Assembly (NCBI RefSeq): GCF_900117415.1
Contig: NZ_FPEI01000002.1
Span: 1-64,000 of the forward strand
From: Hyphomicrobium sp. CS1BSMeth3
GTDB taxonomy: Bacteria > Pseudomonadota > Alphaproteobacteria > Rhizobiales > Hyphomicrobiaceae
Length of the DNA: 64,000 nucleotides
Direction of reading: 5' to 3'
Of this stretch, positions 9,165 to 17,437 are shown piece by piece; positions within the stretch are counted from its first letter, which is position 1; every line of letters starts with the position of its first letter. The position numbers were made by a program, and so were the translations under genes. The notes under the pieces were generated by a model. The model was given only the letters and a program-made list of their open reading frames with translations, had not been told where the DNA came from and ran no database searches.

Positions 9165-9374
9165 ACCTTGGCCCCGCGCGCCCGCTTCTCGTTGATTTTA
9201 TTAGATTTGTTTCTTCATGAAGGCCCGCGGATATTCTGGCCATATAAGAGCAAAGCCGGCATAATTCCGATTCGGTATTCAGCGACAGGCAGCACAAGCC
9301 CTGGCGCCTTGGTTTTCACCAGTTCCGCTTAGGACCAACGCGCCGCCGGGCCATTTGGCGATTCCCGGGACGGG

Positions 9375-11873
9375 ATGGACACGACGGAACGCACGGGCAG
9401 ACGGCGGCTGGCACGCGAGGATCTCGTCCTCCTGCTGATGGCGGCGGTTGCCTCCGTTTCCGTGCTGGCCATCGCAGCCTTCGACACCAGTATTCAGCTC
9501 TTCGGCACGATCAGGCTCGGCTGGCTGCTGACCGTCACGGTTCTCACTGGCGCCGCGGTCGCCATGGTCATGCTGATCTGGCGTTCCTGGCTGCAGCAGC
9601 GCTTGCGCCTTTGGCAGCGACGCGACGAGGTCGTCGAGCTGCGCCGCAGCCTCGCGGCCGCCGAAGCCATCATCAAGGCCGAGCCGCAGGTCCTGATCTT
9701 CTGGCAGCAGGGTGAGAACATGCGCGTTGCCGCGCATACGCTGACCACGGTGCCGGGCCTTCCCGAAGATCCTCAGCTCCTCATGCGCCTCGGCGCCTGG
9801 CTCGAGCCGGAGTCGGCGCGTGATCTCAAGGCCAAGCTCGATACGCTTTTCACGCAGGGCCAGCCATTCAACCTGCTGCTCCGCACGGGCGCCGGCGGGG
9901 ATGTCGAGGCGGACGGACGCGTCTCGGGCGGCCGCGCCATCCTGCGCTTCCGGGACATCGCCGGTTACCGCAAGCAGGTCGCCGAGATCATCTCGCAGCA
10001 CCGCCAGCTCGCCCGCGACATCGGCCTCGGCCGCGCGCTCTACAATGCCCTGCCCCATCCCGTATGGATCCGCGGCGGCAGCGGCCAGATCGAGTGGGTG
10101 AACAAGGCCTACGTGCGCGCGGTCGGCGCCAAGAGCGAAGTCGAGGTCACGGACCGCCAGCTCGAGCTCCTGGAGACGCGCCAGCGCGAGGAGCTCGCCA
10201 ATGTGCTCGTGCGCGGGGAAAGCTTCCGCAAGCGCATGCCGCTCATCATCGGCGGCGAGCGCCGCCATCACGACATCGTGGTGCTGCCGTTCGGCGAGGC
10301 GAGCGTCGCCTGCGCGATCGACGTCACGGCCATCCAGAGTGCCGAAAGCGAGCTCGACCGGCTCGTCGCCACCTTCTATCGCACGCTGGACCGCGTCTCG
10401 ACCGCCGTCGCCATCTTCTCGCGCGATCAGCGCCTGAGCTTCTTCAACGATGCCTTCGCCAAGCTCTGGCAGCTCGATGCGGACTGGCTCAGTCAGCGCC
10501 CCATGCACGGCGAGTTGCTCGATCGCCTGCGCGAGCGCAGCCGCATCCCCGAGGTCGTGAACTACCGCGAGTGGAAGACGAAAGTGCTCGCCGGCTACAA
10601 GACCGGCTCCGAGCCCGAGGAATGGTGGCACATTCCCGATGGCCGCTCGGTGCACGTCATGGCCGAGGAGCGCCCCGACGGCGGTATCACCTATCTCTAT
10701 GAGGATGAGACCGAGCGCCTTGCGCTCGAAAGCCGTTACAATGAGCTGATCCGCGTGCAGCGCGAGACGCTCGACCATCTCGCGGAAGGCGTCGCGGTGT
10801 TCGGCACGGACGGCCGCCTCAAGCTCTTCAACCAGGCCTTCGAGCGCATCTGGAAGCTCGGCCGCCGCATGCTGCAGGACGAGCCGCACATCGACGAGAT
10901 CATCCGTCAGTGCCAGATCCTGCACGACGAGCCGACCGAGTGGGGCAACATCGCCCAGGCGGCAACGGCCTTCTCCGACCAGCGTCAGCACGCAACCGGC
11001 CAGATGACGCGCGCGGATCAAAGCGTGATCGATTATGCTGCGCTGCCGCTGCCGGATGGCGGCACGCTCGTCAGCTTCGCCGATGTCACGGTCACCAAGC
11101 GCTACGCCCGCGCACTCGAGGAGCGCAATGAGGCGCTCATCGCGGCCGACCGGCTCAAGAGCCAGTTCATCAGCCACGTATCTTATGAACTGCGCACGCC
11201 GCTCACGAGCATCATCGGCTTCACGGAGCTGCTCGAGAGCCCGCGCATCGGTGAACTGAACGAGAAGCAGAGGGAATACCTTTCGGCCGTCTCGCGCTCG
11301 TCCGAGACGCTGCTCTCGACCATCAACGACATTCTGGATCTCGCCAACATCGACGCAGGCGCCCTGGAGCTTCGCCTTGCTCCGGCCAAGGTCGTCGGGC
11401 TCATCGAGGCGGCGGCGCTCGGCGTCAAAGAGCGCATGAGCCGCATTCATCTTGCGCTCGAGGTCGAGGTCGCCGAGGATGTCGACGAGTTGATCGCCGA
11501 CGAGGCCCGCGTGCGCCAGATCCTCTACAATCTGCTCTCGAATGCGATCGGCTTCTCCGATCCTGGCGGCTTGATCCGCCTTTCGTGCGTTCGCGAGGGC
11601 CAGATGATCGCGTTCACCGTCACCGACCAGGGTGCCGGCATTCCGCATGACCAGCAGCGCGACGTGCTCGGACGGTTCGTCTCGAGGAGCCGCGGCTCCA
11701 AGCATCGCGGCGCCGGCCTCGGCCTGCCGATCGTGAAGAGCCTGGTCGAGCTGCATGGCGGCACCATGAGCCTCGTCAGCGAGCCGGGCGAAGGTACGTC
11801 CGCCACTGTGCGCTTCCCCGAGCATGGGCCGCGGCCGGGGACGGAGGCGGTGAGGTCCCTGTCCATCGCATGA
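9375..11873 (+). CDS. divL: DivL-type PAS-domain pseudo-histidine kinase with Tyr in place of the phospho-His
   Basis: An 832-residue membrane sensor-kinase protein. Two N-terminal transmembrane segments (about 16-35 and 48-69) are followed by three PAS-like modules (about 215-330, 335-450 and 465-590), a HisKA region and a HATPase domain with N-box NLLSNAIGF, G1 DQGAGIP and G2 GAGLGLPIVKSL. In the H-box SHVSYELRTPL the phosphorylatable histidine is tyrosine, Y604. This substitution is the hallmark of DivL, which in Caulobacter regulates the CckA-CtrA cell-cycle phosphorelay rather than acting as a normal kinase. The neighbouring tsaE gene (4-bp overlap) is, from memory, a shared context. The DivL call rests on the Tyr, the PAS layout and this position. 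Confidence 0.85.
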   Translation: MDTTERTGRRRLAREDLVLLLMAAVASVSVLAIAAFDTSIQLFGTIRLGWLLTVTVLTGAAVAMVMLIWRSWLQQRLRLWQRRDEVVELRRSLAAAEAIIKAEPQVLIFWQQGENMRVAAHTLTTVPGLPEDPQLLMRLGAWLEPESARDLKAKLDTLFTQGQPFNLLLRTGAGGDVEADGRVSGGRAILRFRDIAGYRKQVAEIISQHRQLARDIGLGRALYNALPHPVWIRGGSGQIEWVNKAYVRAVGAKSEVEVTDRQLELLETRQREELANVLVRGESFRKRMPLIIGGERRHHDIVVLPFGEASVACAIDVTAIQSAESELDRLVATFYRTLDRVSTAVAIFSRDQRLSFFNDAFAKLWQLDADWLSQRPMHGELLDRLRERSRIPEVVNYREWKTKVLAGYKTGSEPEEWWHIPDGRSVHVMAEERPDGGITYLYEDETERLALESRYNELIRVQRETLDHLAEGVAVFGTDGRLKLFNQAFERIWKLGRRMLQDEPHIDEIIRQCQILHDEPTEWGNIAQAATAFSDQRQHATGQMTRADQSVIDYAALPLPDGGTLVSFADVTVTKRYARALEERNEALIAADRLKSQFISHVSYELRTPLTSIIGFTELLESPRIGELNEKQREYLSAVSRSSETLLSTINDILDLANIDAGALELRLAPAKVVGLIEAAALGVKERMSRIHLALEVEVAEDVDELIADEARVRQILYNLLSNAIGFSDPGGLIRLSCVREGQMIAFTVTDQGAGIPHDQQRDVLGRFVSRSRGSKHRGAGLGLPIVKSLVELHGGTMSLVSEPGEGTSATVRFPEHGPRPGTEAVRSLSIA

Positions 11874-13378
11874 GCGGCTCCTGGATCGTTGAAGGCGTCG
11901 ACGAGGCGCGGCTCACGCGATTGGCCGAGCTGATCGCGCTCAAGGTGCGCGCGGGCGATCTCATCACGCTGACCGGCGATCTCGGTGCCGGCAAGACGAC
12001 CTTCGCGCGCGCGCTCATCCGCGCCATGCTTGGCGATCCCGAGGCCGAGGTGCCGAGCCCGACCTTCACGATCGTCCAGCCCTATGCGACCGCGCGGATC
12101 GACGTCGCGCATTTCGATCTGTACCGGCTGACCGACCCCGCGGAGCTCGACGAGATCGGTTTCGATGAAGCTGTCACCGGTGGCCTCGCGCTTGTCGAGT
12201 GGCCCGAGCGGGCCGAGGGGCGCCTGCACGGTCATCATCTGGATATTGCGTTGAGCGCGGGGGCATCGGCAGAAACGCGGACGCTCAGTCTGACGCCTGA
12301 TGAGCATTGGACGGCGCGCATCGAGCGCTTGCGCGAAATCGATGACTTCCTCGCCGATCGCGAGGGGACAGTGCACTATCTGCAGGGCGATGCTTCGACG
12401 CGCGCCTATGCGCGGCTCATTAGCGACGGCGGATCGCTCGTGCTCATGGACAGCCCGCGGATGCCGGACGGACCGCCGATCCGCGATGGCCTCCCGTACA
12501 GCCGCATCGCGCATCTCGCCGAGGATGTCACAGCCTTTCATGCCGTTGCGGAAGCGCTTGCCGCCTGCGGCATGATCGTGCCGACGATCCGTGCCTTCGA
12601 TCACGAGCGCGGCCTGCTGCTGATCGACGATCTCGGCGATCTCACGTTCGGCCGTGCAATCGAAAGCGGGATGGATCAGCAGGCGTTGTGGTCTGCCGCC
12701 GTCGACGGGCTCGTCGCGCTCCGCGCGCATCCACCGCGGGATCTGCTACCGGTACCTGGCGGCGCCGATCATTTCCTCAACCGCTTTGATCGCACCGCGC
12801 TGCTGATCGAGGTCGAGCTGCTGACGGACTGGTATTGGCCCGCGGTCAAAGGCGCGCCCATGCCGCCTGATGCGAAGGCCGAGTTCCTCCGCCTCTGGAA
12901 CGCTCAGATCGACTGGCTGGAGACGCTGCCGCTCGGCTGGGTGCTGCGCGACTATCACTCGCCCAATCTCATGTGGCTCAGCGACGGCCGCGTCGGCGTG
13001 CTCGATTTCCAGGATGCCATGCGCGGCCCCTGGGCCTATGACGTCGTGTCGCTGGTTCAGGACGCCCGTCTCGACGTGCCCGAGAATGTGGAACGCGCGC
13101 TGCTCGTTCACTATCGGAGCGAGGTCGCGCGCCGCGAGCCGGATTTCGATGCGGCCACCTTCGATACGGCCTACGCGGTGCTTGGCGCGCAGCGGAACAA
13201 CAAGCTGCTGGGCCTCTGGAAGCGCCTCGCCAACCGCGACGGAAAGCACGGCTATCTCGCGCATCTTCCCCGCACATGGCACTACCTGGAGCGCAATCTG
13301 CGCCACCCCGCTCTCGCCGATCTCGCGCGCTGGTTCGATCGGCACTTCCCGCCAACCGCACGGGAACGAAACTCATAA
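11870..13378 (+). CDS. tsaE: TsaE-type tRNA threonylcarbamoyladenosine ATPase fused to an AmgK/aminoglycoside-phosphotransferase-like sugar kinase
   Basis: A 502-residue two-domain protein. Residues about 1-150 are TsaE, with Walker A GDLGAGKTT at 36-44 and PSPTFTIVQPY; TsaE supports t6A modification of tRNA with TsaB and TsaD. Residues about 165-500 form an aminoglycoside-phosphotransferase-like kinase: LQGDASTRAYARL, the catalytic loop LRDYHSPNLMWL and the metal-binding VLDFQDAMRGP. The second half resembles AmgK, an anomeric MurNAc/GlcNAc kinase of cell-wall recycling. The two are separate but adjacent genes in many proteobacteria; here they form one open frame without any break. The start overlaps divL by 4 bp. 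Confidence 0.9.
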   Translation: MSGSWIVEGVDEARLTRLAELIALKVRAGDLITLTGDLGAGKTTFARALIRAMLGDPEAEVPSPTFTIVQPYATARIDVAHFDLYRLTDPAELDEIGFDEAVTGGLALVEWPERAEGRLHGHHLDIALSAGASAETRTLSLTPDEHWTARIERLREIDDFLADREGTVHYLQGDASTRAYARLISDGGSLVLMDSPRMPDGPPIRDGLPYSRIAHLAEDVTAFHAVAEALAACGMIVPTIRAFDHERGLLLIDDLGDLTFGRAIESGMDQQALWSAAVDGLVALRAHPPRDLLPVPGGADHFLNRFDRTALLIEVELLTDWYWPAVKGAPMPPDAKAEFLRLWNAQIDWLETLPLGWVLRDYHSPNLMWLSDGRVGVLDFQDAMRGPWAYDVVSLVQDARLDVPENVERALLVHYRSEVARREPDFDAATFDTAYAVLGAQRNNKLLGLWKRLANRDGKHGYLAHLPRTWHYLERNLRHPALADLARWFDRHFPPTARERNS

Positions 13379-13551
13379 AAGGCGGGGGTTCGGGGGTGTC
13401 CCCCGACTAGGGGTGCGGGGACTGGTCCCCGCGTCGCGAAGCGACCTTCGTGCCTTTGGCACGAACAGGGCTGCCGCCCTGTAACCCGCATCGTGCCGAA
13501 GGCGCGTGTCTCCGACACGACGGACCCCCCCCGGAACCCCCGCCTTTTTTT
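13377..13551. repeat. Multi-hairpin dispersed repeat element, copy 1
   Basis: A 175-base element. Its ends (13377-13400 and 13526-13551) form a long imperfect outer stem (AAAAGGCGGGGGTTC against GAACCCCCGCCTTTT). Inside are six consecutive small hairpins: 13392-13404, 13415-13432 (GCGGGGAC/GTCCCCGC), 13433-13445, 13447-13465 (TTCGTGCC/GGCACGAA), 13466-13481 (CAGGGC/GCCCTG) and 13505-13519. A related, truncated copy lies near 41815-41900. The run of T at 13545-13551 after a G+C stem could also terminate transcription of the tsaE fusion. Confidence 0.8.
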
Positions 13552-13585
13552 GACTATTTCCTCGCGAGCGAATAGCGCTTCCTCC

Positions 13586-14338
13586 ATGACGCCACCGGAT
13601 GAACAGCCGCAACGCCTGGACCTCGCGCTCGTCGCCCGCGGGCTCGTCGCGACGCGCGCCAAAGCGCGTGACCTCATTGCGCGTGGCGAAGTGCGCGTCG
13701 ATGGCGAGGTCGCGCACAAGCCAGCCATGAGCGTGCGTGAAGAGCAGACGATTGTCGTTGATGCGGCGGCGGCGGCGCAAGTGTCGCGCGGGGCGGTGAA
13801 GCTTACGGCGGCGTTGGACCACTTCGGGCTCGATCCTGCTGGGCGGATCGCGCTCGATGTCGGGGCGTCGACGGGCGGTTTCACCCAGGTGCTGCTAAAG
13901 CGGGACGTGACACGCGTCTATGCGGTGGACGTCGGCAAGGGACAGCTTCATGCCTCGCTGGCGGGCGATACGCGCGTCGTGGCACTCGAAGAATGCGATG
14001 CGCGAACGCTGGATCGCACGATGGTGCCAGAGGCGATCAACGCGATCGTCGCGGATGTGAGTTTCATCTCATTGAGGAAGGTACTGCCGGCGGCGCTGGG
14101 GCTCGCGGCGCAGGGATGCTGGCTCATGGCGCTGGTGAAACCGCAGTTCGAGGTGGGGCGCGAGGGCGTCGGCAGAGGCGGCATCGTGCGAGATCCGGCT
14201 TTGCGGGAGAAGGCGCTGGCGGATGTGCGCGACTGGCTGGCGGCGCAGGAGGGCTGGACAGTGCTGGGCACGATGCCGTCGCCGATAGAAGGTGGATCGG
14301 GGAATGTCGAGTTTCTACTGGCGGCAGTGCGGTCATGA
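13586..14338 (+). CDS. tlyA: TlyA family rRNA (cytidine-2'-O)-methyltransferase
   Basis: A 250-residue protein with an N-terminal S4 RNA-binding domain (about residues 8-65; RLDLALVARGLVATRAKARDLI) and an FtsJ-like Rossmann methyltransferase domain with SAM motif DVGASTGGFTQVLL. TlyA proteins 2'-O-methylate cytidines in 16S and/or 23S rRNA; some members have been described as hemolysins. ATG 13586 gives the standard N-terminus; an upstream in-frame ATG lies within the repeat element and is unlikely. The stop overlaps the next methyltransferase by 4 bp, so the two are coupled. Confidence 0.9.
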   Translation: MTPPDEQPQRLDLALVARGLVATRAKARDLIARGEVRVDGEVAHKPAMSVREEQTIVVDAAAAAQVSRGAVKLTAALDHFGLDPAGRIALDVGASTGGFTQVLLKRDVTRVYAVDVGKGQLHASLAGDTRVVALEECDARTLDRTMVPEAINAIVADVSFISLRKVLPAALGLAAQGCWLMALVKPQFEVGREGVGRGGIVRDPALREKALADVRDWLAAQEGWTVLGTMPSPIEGGSGNVEFLLAAVRS

Positions 14339-15555
14339 GCGAGATTGTAGAGATCACCGGGCTTGGGGCCGAAGGCGATGGCGTCGCAACAAACGCGGCG
14401 GGCGCACCGATCTTCATTCCGCAGGCTCTGCCGGGCGAGAGGTGGCAGGTCGAGGAGGGTTACGCACCCGAACCCGTGGAGCTGCGGCCTGATCGGCGCC
14501 GGCCGCCTGATCCGGATGACGAGCCGTGTGGCGGGTGCGTTGCGCGCCATATGCCGCTCGCAATGTACCAGGAATGGAAACGCGAATTCCTCGTGCGCGC
14601 GCTGCGCCAGCAGAATATCTCGGCCGACATTCAGCCGTTGATCACGGTTTCCGAGCACACGCGCAGGCGCGCGACATTCAATGCGCGCCGCATTCGTGGG
14701 GCAATGCGCATCGGCTACCACGGTCGGCGTTCGCACGATCTGGTTGCGGCCGAGGATTGCCCAGTACTGGACAAGCGTATTGTCGAGCTGCTGCCGGCGC
14801 TCGCTCAGCTCGCCAGTGTCGTGGCGGGGCAAGAGGAAGAGACGCGCGTCGCGATCACGCTGACCGATACGGGTGCGGATGTCGATCTGGAAGGCAATGA
14901 GCGGGCCTTGAGTGCTGCGGCACGGGCGAAGATCGGCGAGATCACAGGAGCGGCGCGCATGGCGCGCGTTTCCGTGGGCGGCGTGCCGGTGATCGAGCGG
15001 CAGGCGCCTGTCCTGCAGTTTGCGGGCAAGGCCGTGACACCGCCACCGGGTGCTTTTCTTCAGGCCGTACCCGAAGCCGAGCAGGCGATGATCGATCTGG
15101 TCACCGCGGCGCTCGGCAAGGCAAAACAGGTCGGCGATCTCTTCTGCGGGCTCGGCACGCTAACGCTGCCCATTGCGCAGAAGGCACGCGTGACGGCATT
15201 CGATGCCGATCGCAATGCCATCGCGGCGCTCAATGAAGCGCAGCGTAAGAACCAGGGGCTCAAGCCCTTCACGGCGAAGCCGCGCGATCTCTTCCGCGAT
15301 GCGCTCTCGCCCATGGAGATGAAGGATCTCGACGCGGTCGTGCTCGATCCGCCGCGCGCAGGGGCGAAGGCGCAGTGCGAGCGGCTCGCGCAGTCCAAGG
15401 TCAAGCGTGTGGTGATGGTCTCGTGCAACCCGGCGACGTTGGCGCGCGACCTGCGCATTCTGATCGACGGCGGCTATCGGCTCGATGCGATCACGCCGAT
15501 CGACCAGTTCCTCTATTCGCCGCACCTCGAGGCCGTTGCGGCGCTCACGCGCTGA
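14335..15555 (+). CDS. TrmA/RlmC/RlmD-family RNA m5U methyltransferase
   Basis: A 406-residue class I SAM-dependent RNA methyltransferase. The order is a short N-terminal TRAM-like segment (EITGLGAEGDGVATNAAG), a cysteine-containing CGGCVARH region (about 63-70) resembling the iron-sulfur ligands of RlmD, SAM motif GDLFCGLGTLTLP, the DPPRAGA motif, and VSCNPATLARDL with the catalytic cysteine. It would methylate a uridine at C5 in rRNA or tRNA; the specific site cannot be assigned. The open frame extends upstream inside tlyA, but ATG 14335 (ATGA overlap with the tlyA stop) matches the conserved N-terminus. Confidence 0.9.
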   Translation: MSEIVEITGLGAEGDGVATNAAGAPIFIPQALPGERWQVEEGYAPEPVELRPDRRRPPDPDDEPCGGCVARHMPLAMYQEWKREFLVRALRQQNISADIQPLITVSEHTRRRATFNARRIRGAMRIGYHGRRSHDLVAAEDCPVLDKRIVELLPALAQLASVVAGQEEETRVAITLTDTGADVDLEGNERALSAAARAKIGEITGAARMARVSVGGVPVIERQAPVLQFAGKAVTPPPGAFLQAVPEAEQAMIDLVTAALGKAKQVGDLFCGLGTLTLPIAQKARVTAFDADRNAIAALNEAQRKNQGLKPFTAKPRDLFRDALSPMEMKDLDAVVLDPPRAGAKAQCERLAQSKVKRVVMVSCNPATLARDLRILIDGGYRLDAITPIDQFLYSPHLEAVAALTR

Positions 15556-15574
15556 TCACTCCGCCACCGACTTT

Positions 15575-15699
15575 TCCTTCTCCCCGTGCTTACGGGGAGA
15601 AGGTCAGGATGAGGGGCGGCACAAGCTCAGACCTTGGCGTATGCCGCCCCCCTCATCCCGACCCTCTCCCCATTGAAGGCAATGGGGAGAGGGAGAAGT
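15575..15699. repeat. Dispersed palindromic intergenic repeat (CTTCTCCCC type), copy 1
   Basis: About 125 bases made of a hairpin CTTCTCCCCG/CGGGGAGAAG, a central GATGAGGGGCGGC/GCCGCCCCCCTCATC pair, and a final CTCTCCCC/GGGGAGAG hairpin. A second copy in the same orientation is at 41598-41715. It lies in the gap between two convergent genes, where it may also act as a bidirectional terminator. Repeats of this composition are widespread in Rhizobiales genomes (from memory). Confidence 0.85.
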
Positions 15700-15702
15700 G
15701 AG

Positions 15703-17226
15703 TTACTCCGCCGCTTTCGGGAGCGCTGGCACCTCGCATCCGGTGACGCAGCAGCGGCCGGGCTGCTTCGAGACGCGATCGCCCGTATCGAGCACGCCGC
15801 GGTCCAGCAAGCGCTCGACGATCTCGCGCTTCTCGCCGACAGGGTAGTTGCGCCAGATCTCGCGCTTCATGGCTTCCGGGCTGCCGCCGCCGTGCAGCGA
15901 GATGAGGCTCATCCAGCCGCCGGTGTAAGAGGCTGTGAGGTCTTCCATCAGGCGCGCCACTTCGAGGCGCTGCGACGCCGGCACGTCCGGGCGACCCGCG
16001 AGAACGGCAGCAAGCGAAGCCTGCGTCTCGGGATTGTGGTCCTCGTCAGGACCGGGAAGCGCCACGATCAGGCCGCCCGAGACATAGTGCGCAAGGCGGT
16101 GCATGTCGTAGATCTGCGTTGCGAGCAGGAGCTTGCCGACATTCGAGAAGACCGCGTCCGGCATGACCGAGCCTGCGGGATCCTTTGCCGCGTAGACGGA
16201 CGCCGCGACGCCGCACGCGAAGAAGCCCTCGACGATCTTGATCAGATCGACCATGGCATCGCGGATGTGGCCGTGCTTGGCCGGGTCGAGCCCGTTGGCC
16301 TCGATCATGAGCGCGCCGGCGCCGATCAGCAGATCGCCGAAGCCGGCGCGCGCGCCAATGCAGGAATGGCGGTGATGCGTCGCGTAGCTCGTCGTGAGGT
16401 AGCCTGCTTCTTCGTACTGGCCATCGGCGAACACGCGCTCCCAGGGCACGAACACGTCGTCGAACTGGACGACGGCCGTGCACTGGCCATAGCGCGCGGA
16501 GAACTTCGCGGCGCTCTCGCCGGGCCGGCCGGCCGGGCGCGAGATGATCGTCACGCCTTCGGCGTCGACGGGCACGGCACAGCAGACGGCGAAGTCGGCG
16601 TCCTCGGCCGTCATCGTGCGACAAGGCATGACGAGCAGCTCATGCATGTACGGCGCGCCAGTGACGATCGCCTTGGTGCCGCGGATCACGATGCCATCGC
16701 GGCGCCGCTCCTTGATGTGCACGTAGACATCGGGATTTTCCTGGCCACCGGGACGCCGTGAGCGATCGCCTTTCGCGTCCGTCATGGCGACGCCGAGCGT
16801 CAGATCCTCGTCCTGAACGCGGTGGAGATACGCGAGGAAGCGCGCGTGATAGTCCGTGCCGTTGTTGGCATCGATGCGCCGCGTCGCCTGGAAGATGGCA
16901 TTGAGGCCGTCGTGGCTGAGATAGCGCTGCGCGCATCCGCTCTCGCAGCACACGAGCCGCACGGCTTCCAGCTTGTAGAGAAGGTCGGTCGACGTCTCGC
17001 AGATGTGCAACATCCGGTTGACGGTCTTGCCGGACGTCATCTGCCGCGCGGTCATCAGCGGCGCGTGCTGCTCTTTGAGGGCGAAGTCATAGGTCACGCC
17101 GACGGCGGCGACGCCTGGGGCGAGCAGCGGCTCGTCCGCGACGCTTTCGACCTGCTGCCCGTTGATGAAGACCCGCGGGCGATAGCGGCGGAGGGATTCC
17201 CGATAGTCGGCGGCCGACATCAGCAT
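15703..17226 (-). CDS. 4-hydroxyphenylacetate 3-hydroxylase (HpaB) family flavin-dependent monooxygenase
   Basis: A 507-residue HpaB/4-hydroxybutyryl-CoA dehydratase superfamily protein with the acyl-CoA-dehydrogenase-like fold. Recognisable parts are ATRRIDANNGTDYHARFLAYL, VQFDDVFVPWERVF and HRHSCIGARAGFGDLLIGA. Compared from memory with AbfD dehydratases, two of three iron-sulfur cysteines are replaced (CAQRY for CxxRC, and Ala in the later Cys position). It is therefore more likely a reduced-flavin-dependent hydroxylase than a dehydratase. Start ATG 17226 is chosen because AAGGAG lies 7 bases upstream; ATG 17220 is an alternative. It is divergent from the selenoprotein cluster, and the flavin reductase at 20667 is a plausible partner. 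Substrate unknown. Confidence 0.8.
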   Translation of the reverse strand: MLMSAADYRESLRRYRPRVFINGQQVESVADEPLLAPGVAAVGVTYDFALKEQHAPLMTARQMTSGKTVNRMLHICETSTDLLYKLEAVRLVCCESGCAQRYLSHDGLNAIFQATRRIDANNGTDYHARFLAYLHRVQDEDLTLGVAMTDAKGDRSRRPGGQENPDVYVHIKERRRDGIVIRGTKAIVTGAPYMHELLVMPCRTMTAEDADFAVCCAVPVDAEGVTIISRPAGRPGESAAKFSARYGQCTAVVQFDDVFVPWERVFADGQYEEAGYLTTSYATHHRHSCIGARAGFGDLLIGAGALMIEANGLDPAKHGHIRDAMVDLIKIVEGFFACGVAASVYAAKDPAGSVMPDAVFSNVGKLLLATQIYDMHRLAHYVSGGLIVALPGPDEDHNPETQASLAAVLAGRPDVPASQRLEVARLMEDLTASYTGGWMSLISLHGGGSPEAMKREIWRNYPVGEKREIVERLLDRGVLDTGDRVSKQPGRCCVTGCEVPALPKAAE

Positions 17227-17390
17227 TTGGGCGCTCCTTTGTTGAAAGCGCGTTTCCTCGCCCGGAAGTCTAGCACGCCGCATTTCCGGCAACAGCCGTC
17301 AACGCGGCGGGTCAGAGCCTCCGCCCCTACAAGAACGCAGCCTGCCTGTGCGCTCACGCAGGGCTCAGGGCGATGACAAGGCGAGGAAAA

Positions 17391-17417
17391 ATGAGCTATG
17401 AGCAAACTATCCGATAG
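17391..17417 (+). CDS. Possible 8-codon leader ORF
   Basis: ATG 17391 follows GGCGAGGAAAA and encodes MSYEQTIR before TAG at 17415-17417, 20 bases before the start of the next gene. The ribosome-binding site is better than that of the downstream ATG. It could be a coupled leader peptide, or chance. Confidence 0.25.
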   Translation: MSYEQTIR

Positions 17418-17437
17418 GCAGCTCCGAGGGTGCAGAA

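Noticed and set aside
9279-11825. 848-codon open frame on the minus strand
   Set aside because: Antisense shadow of divL with the same composition bias.
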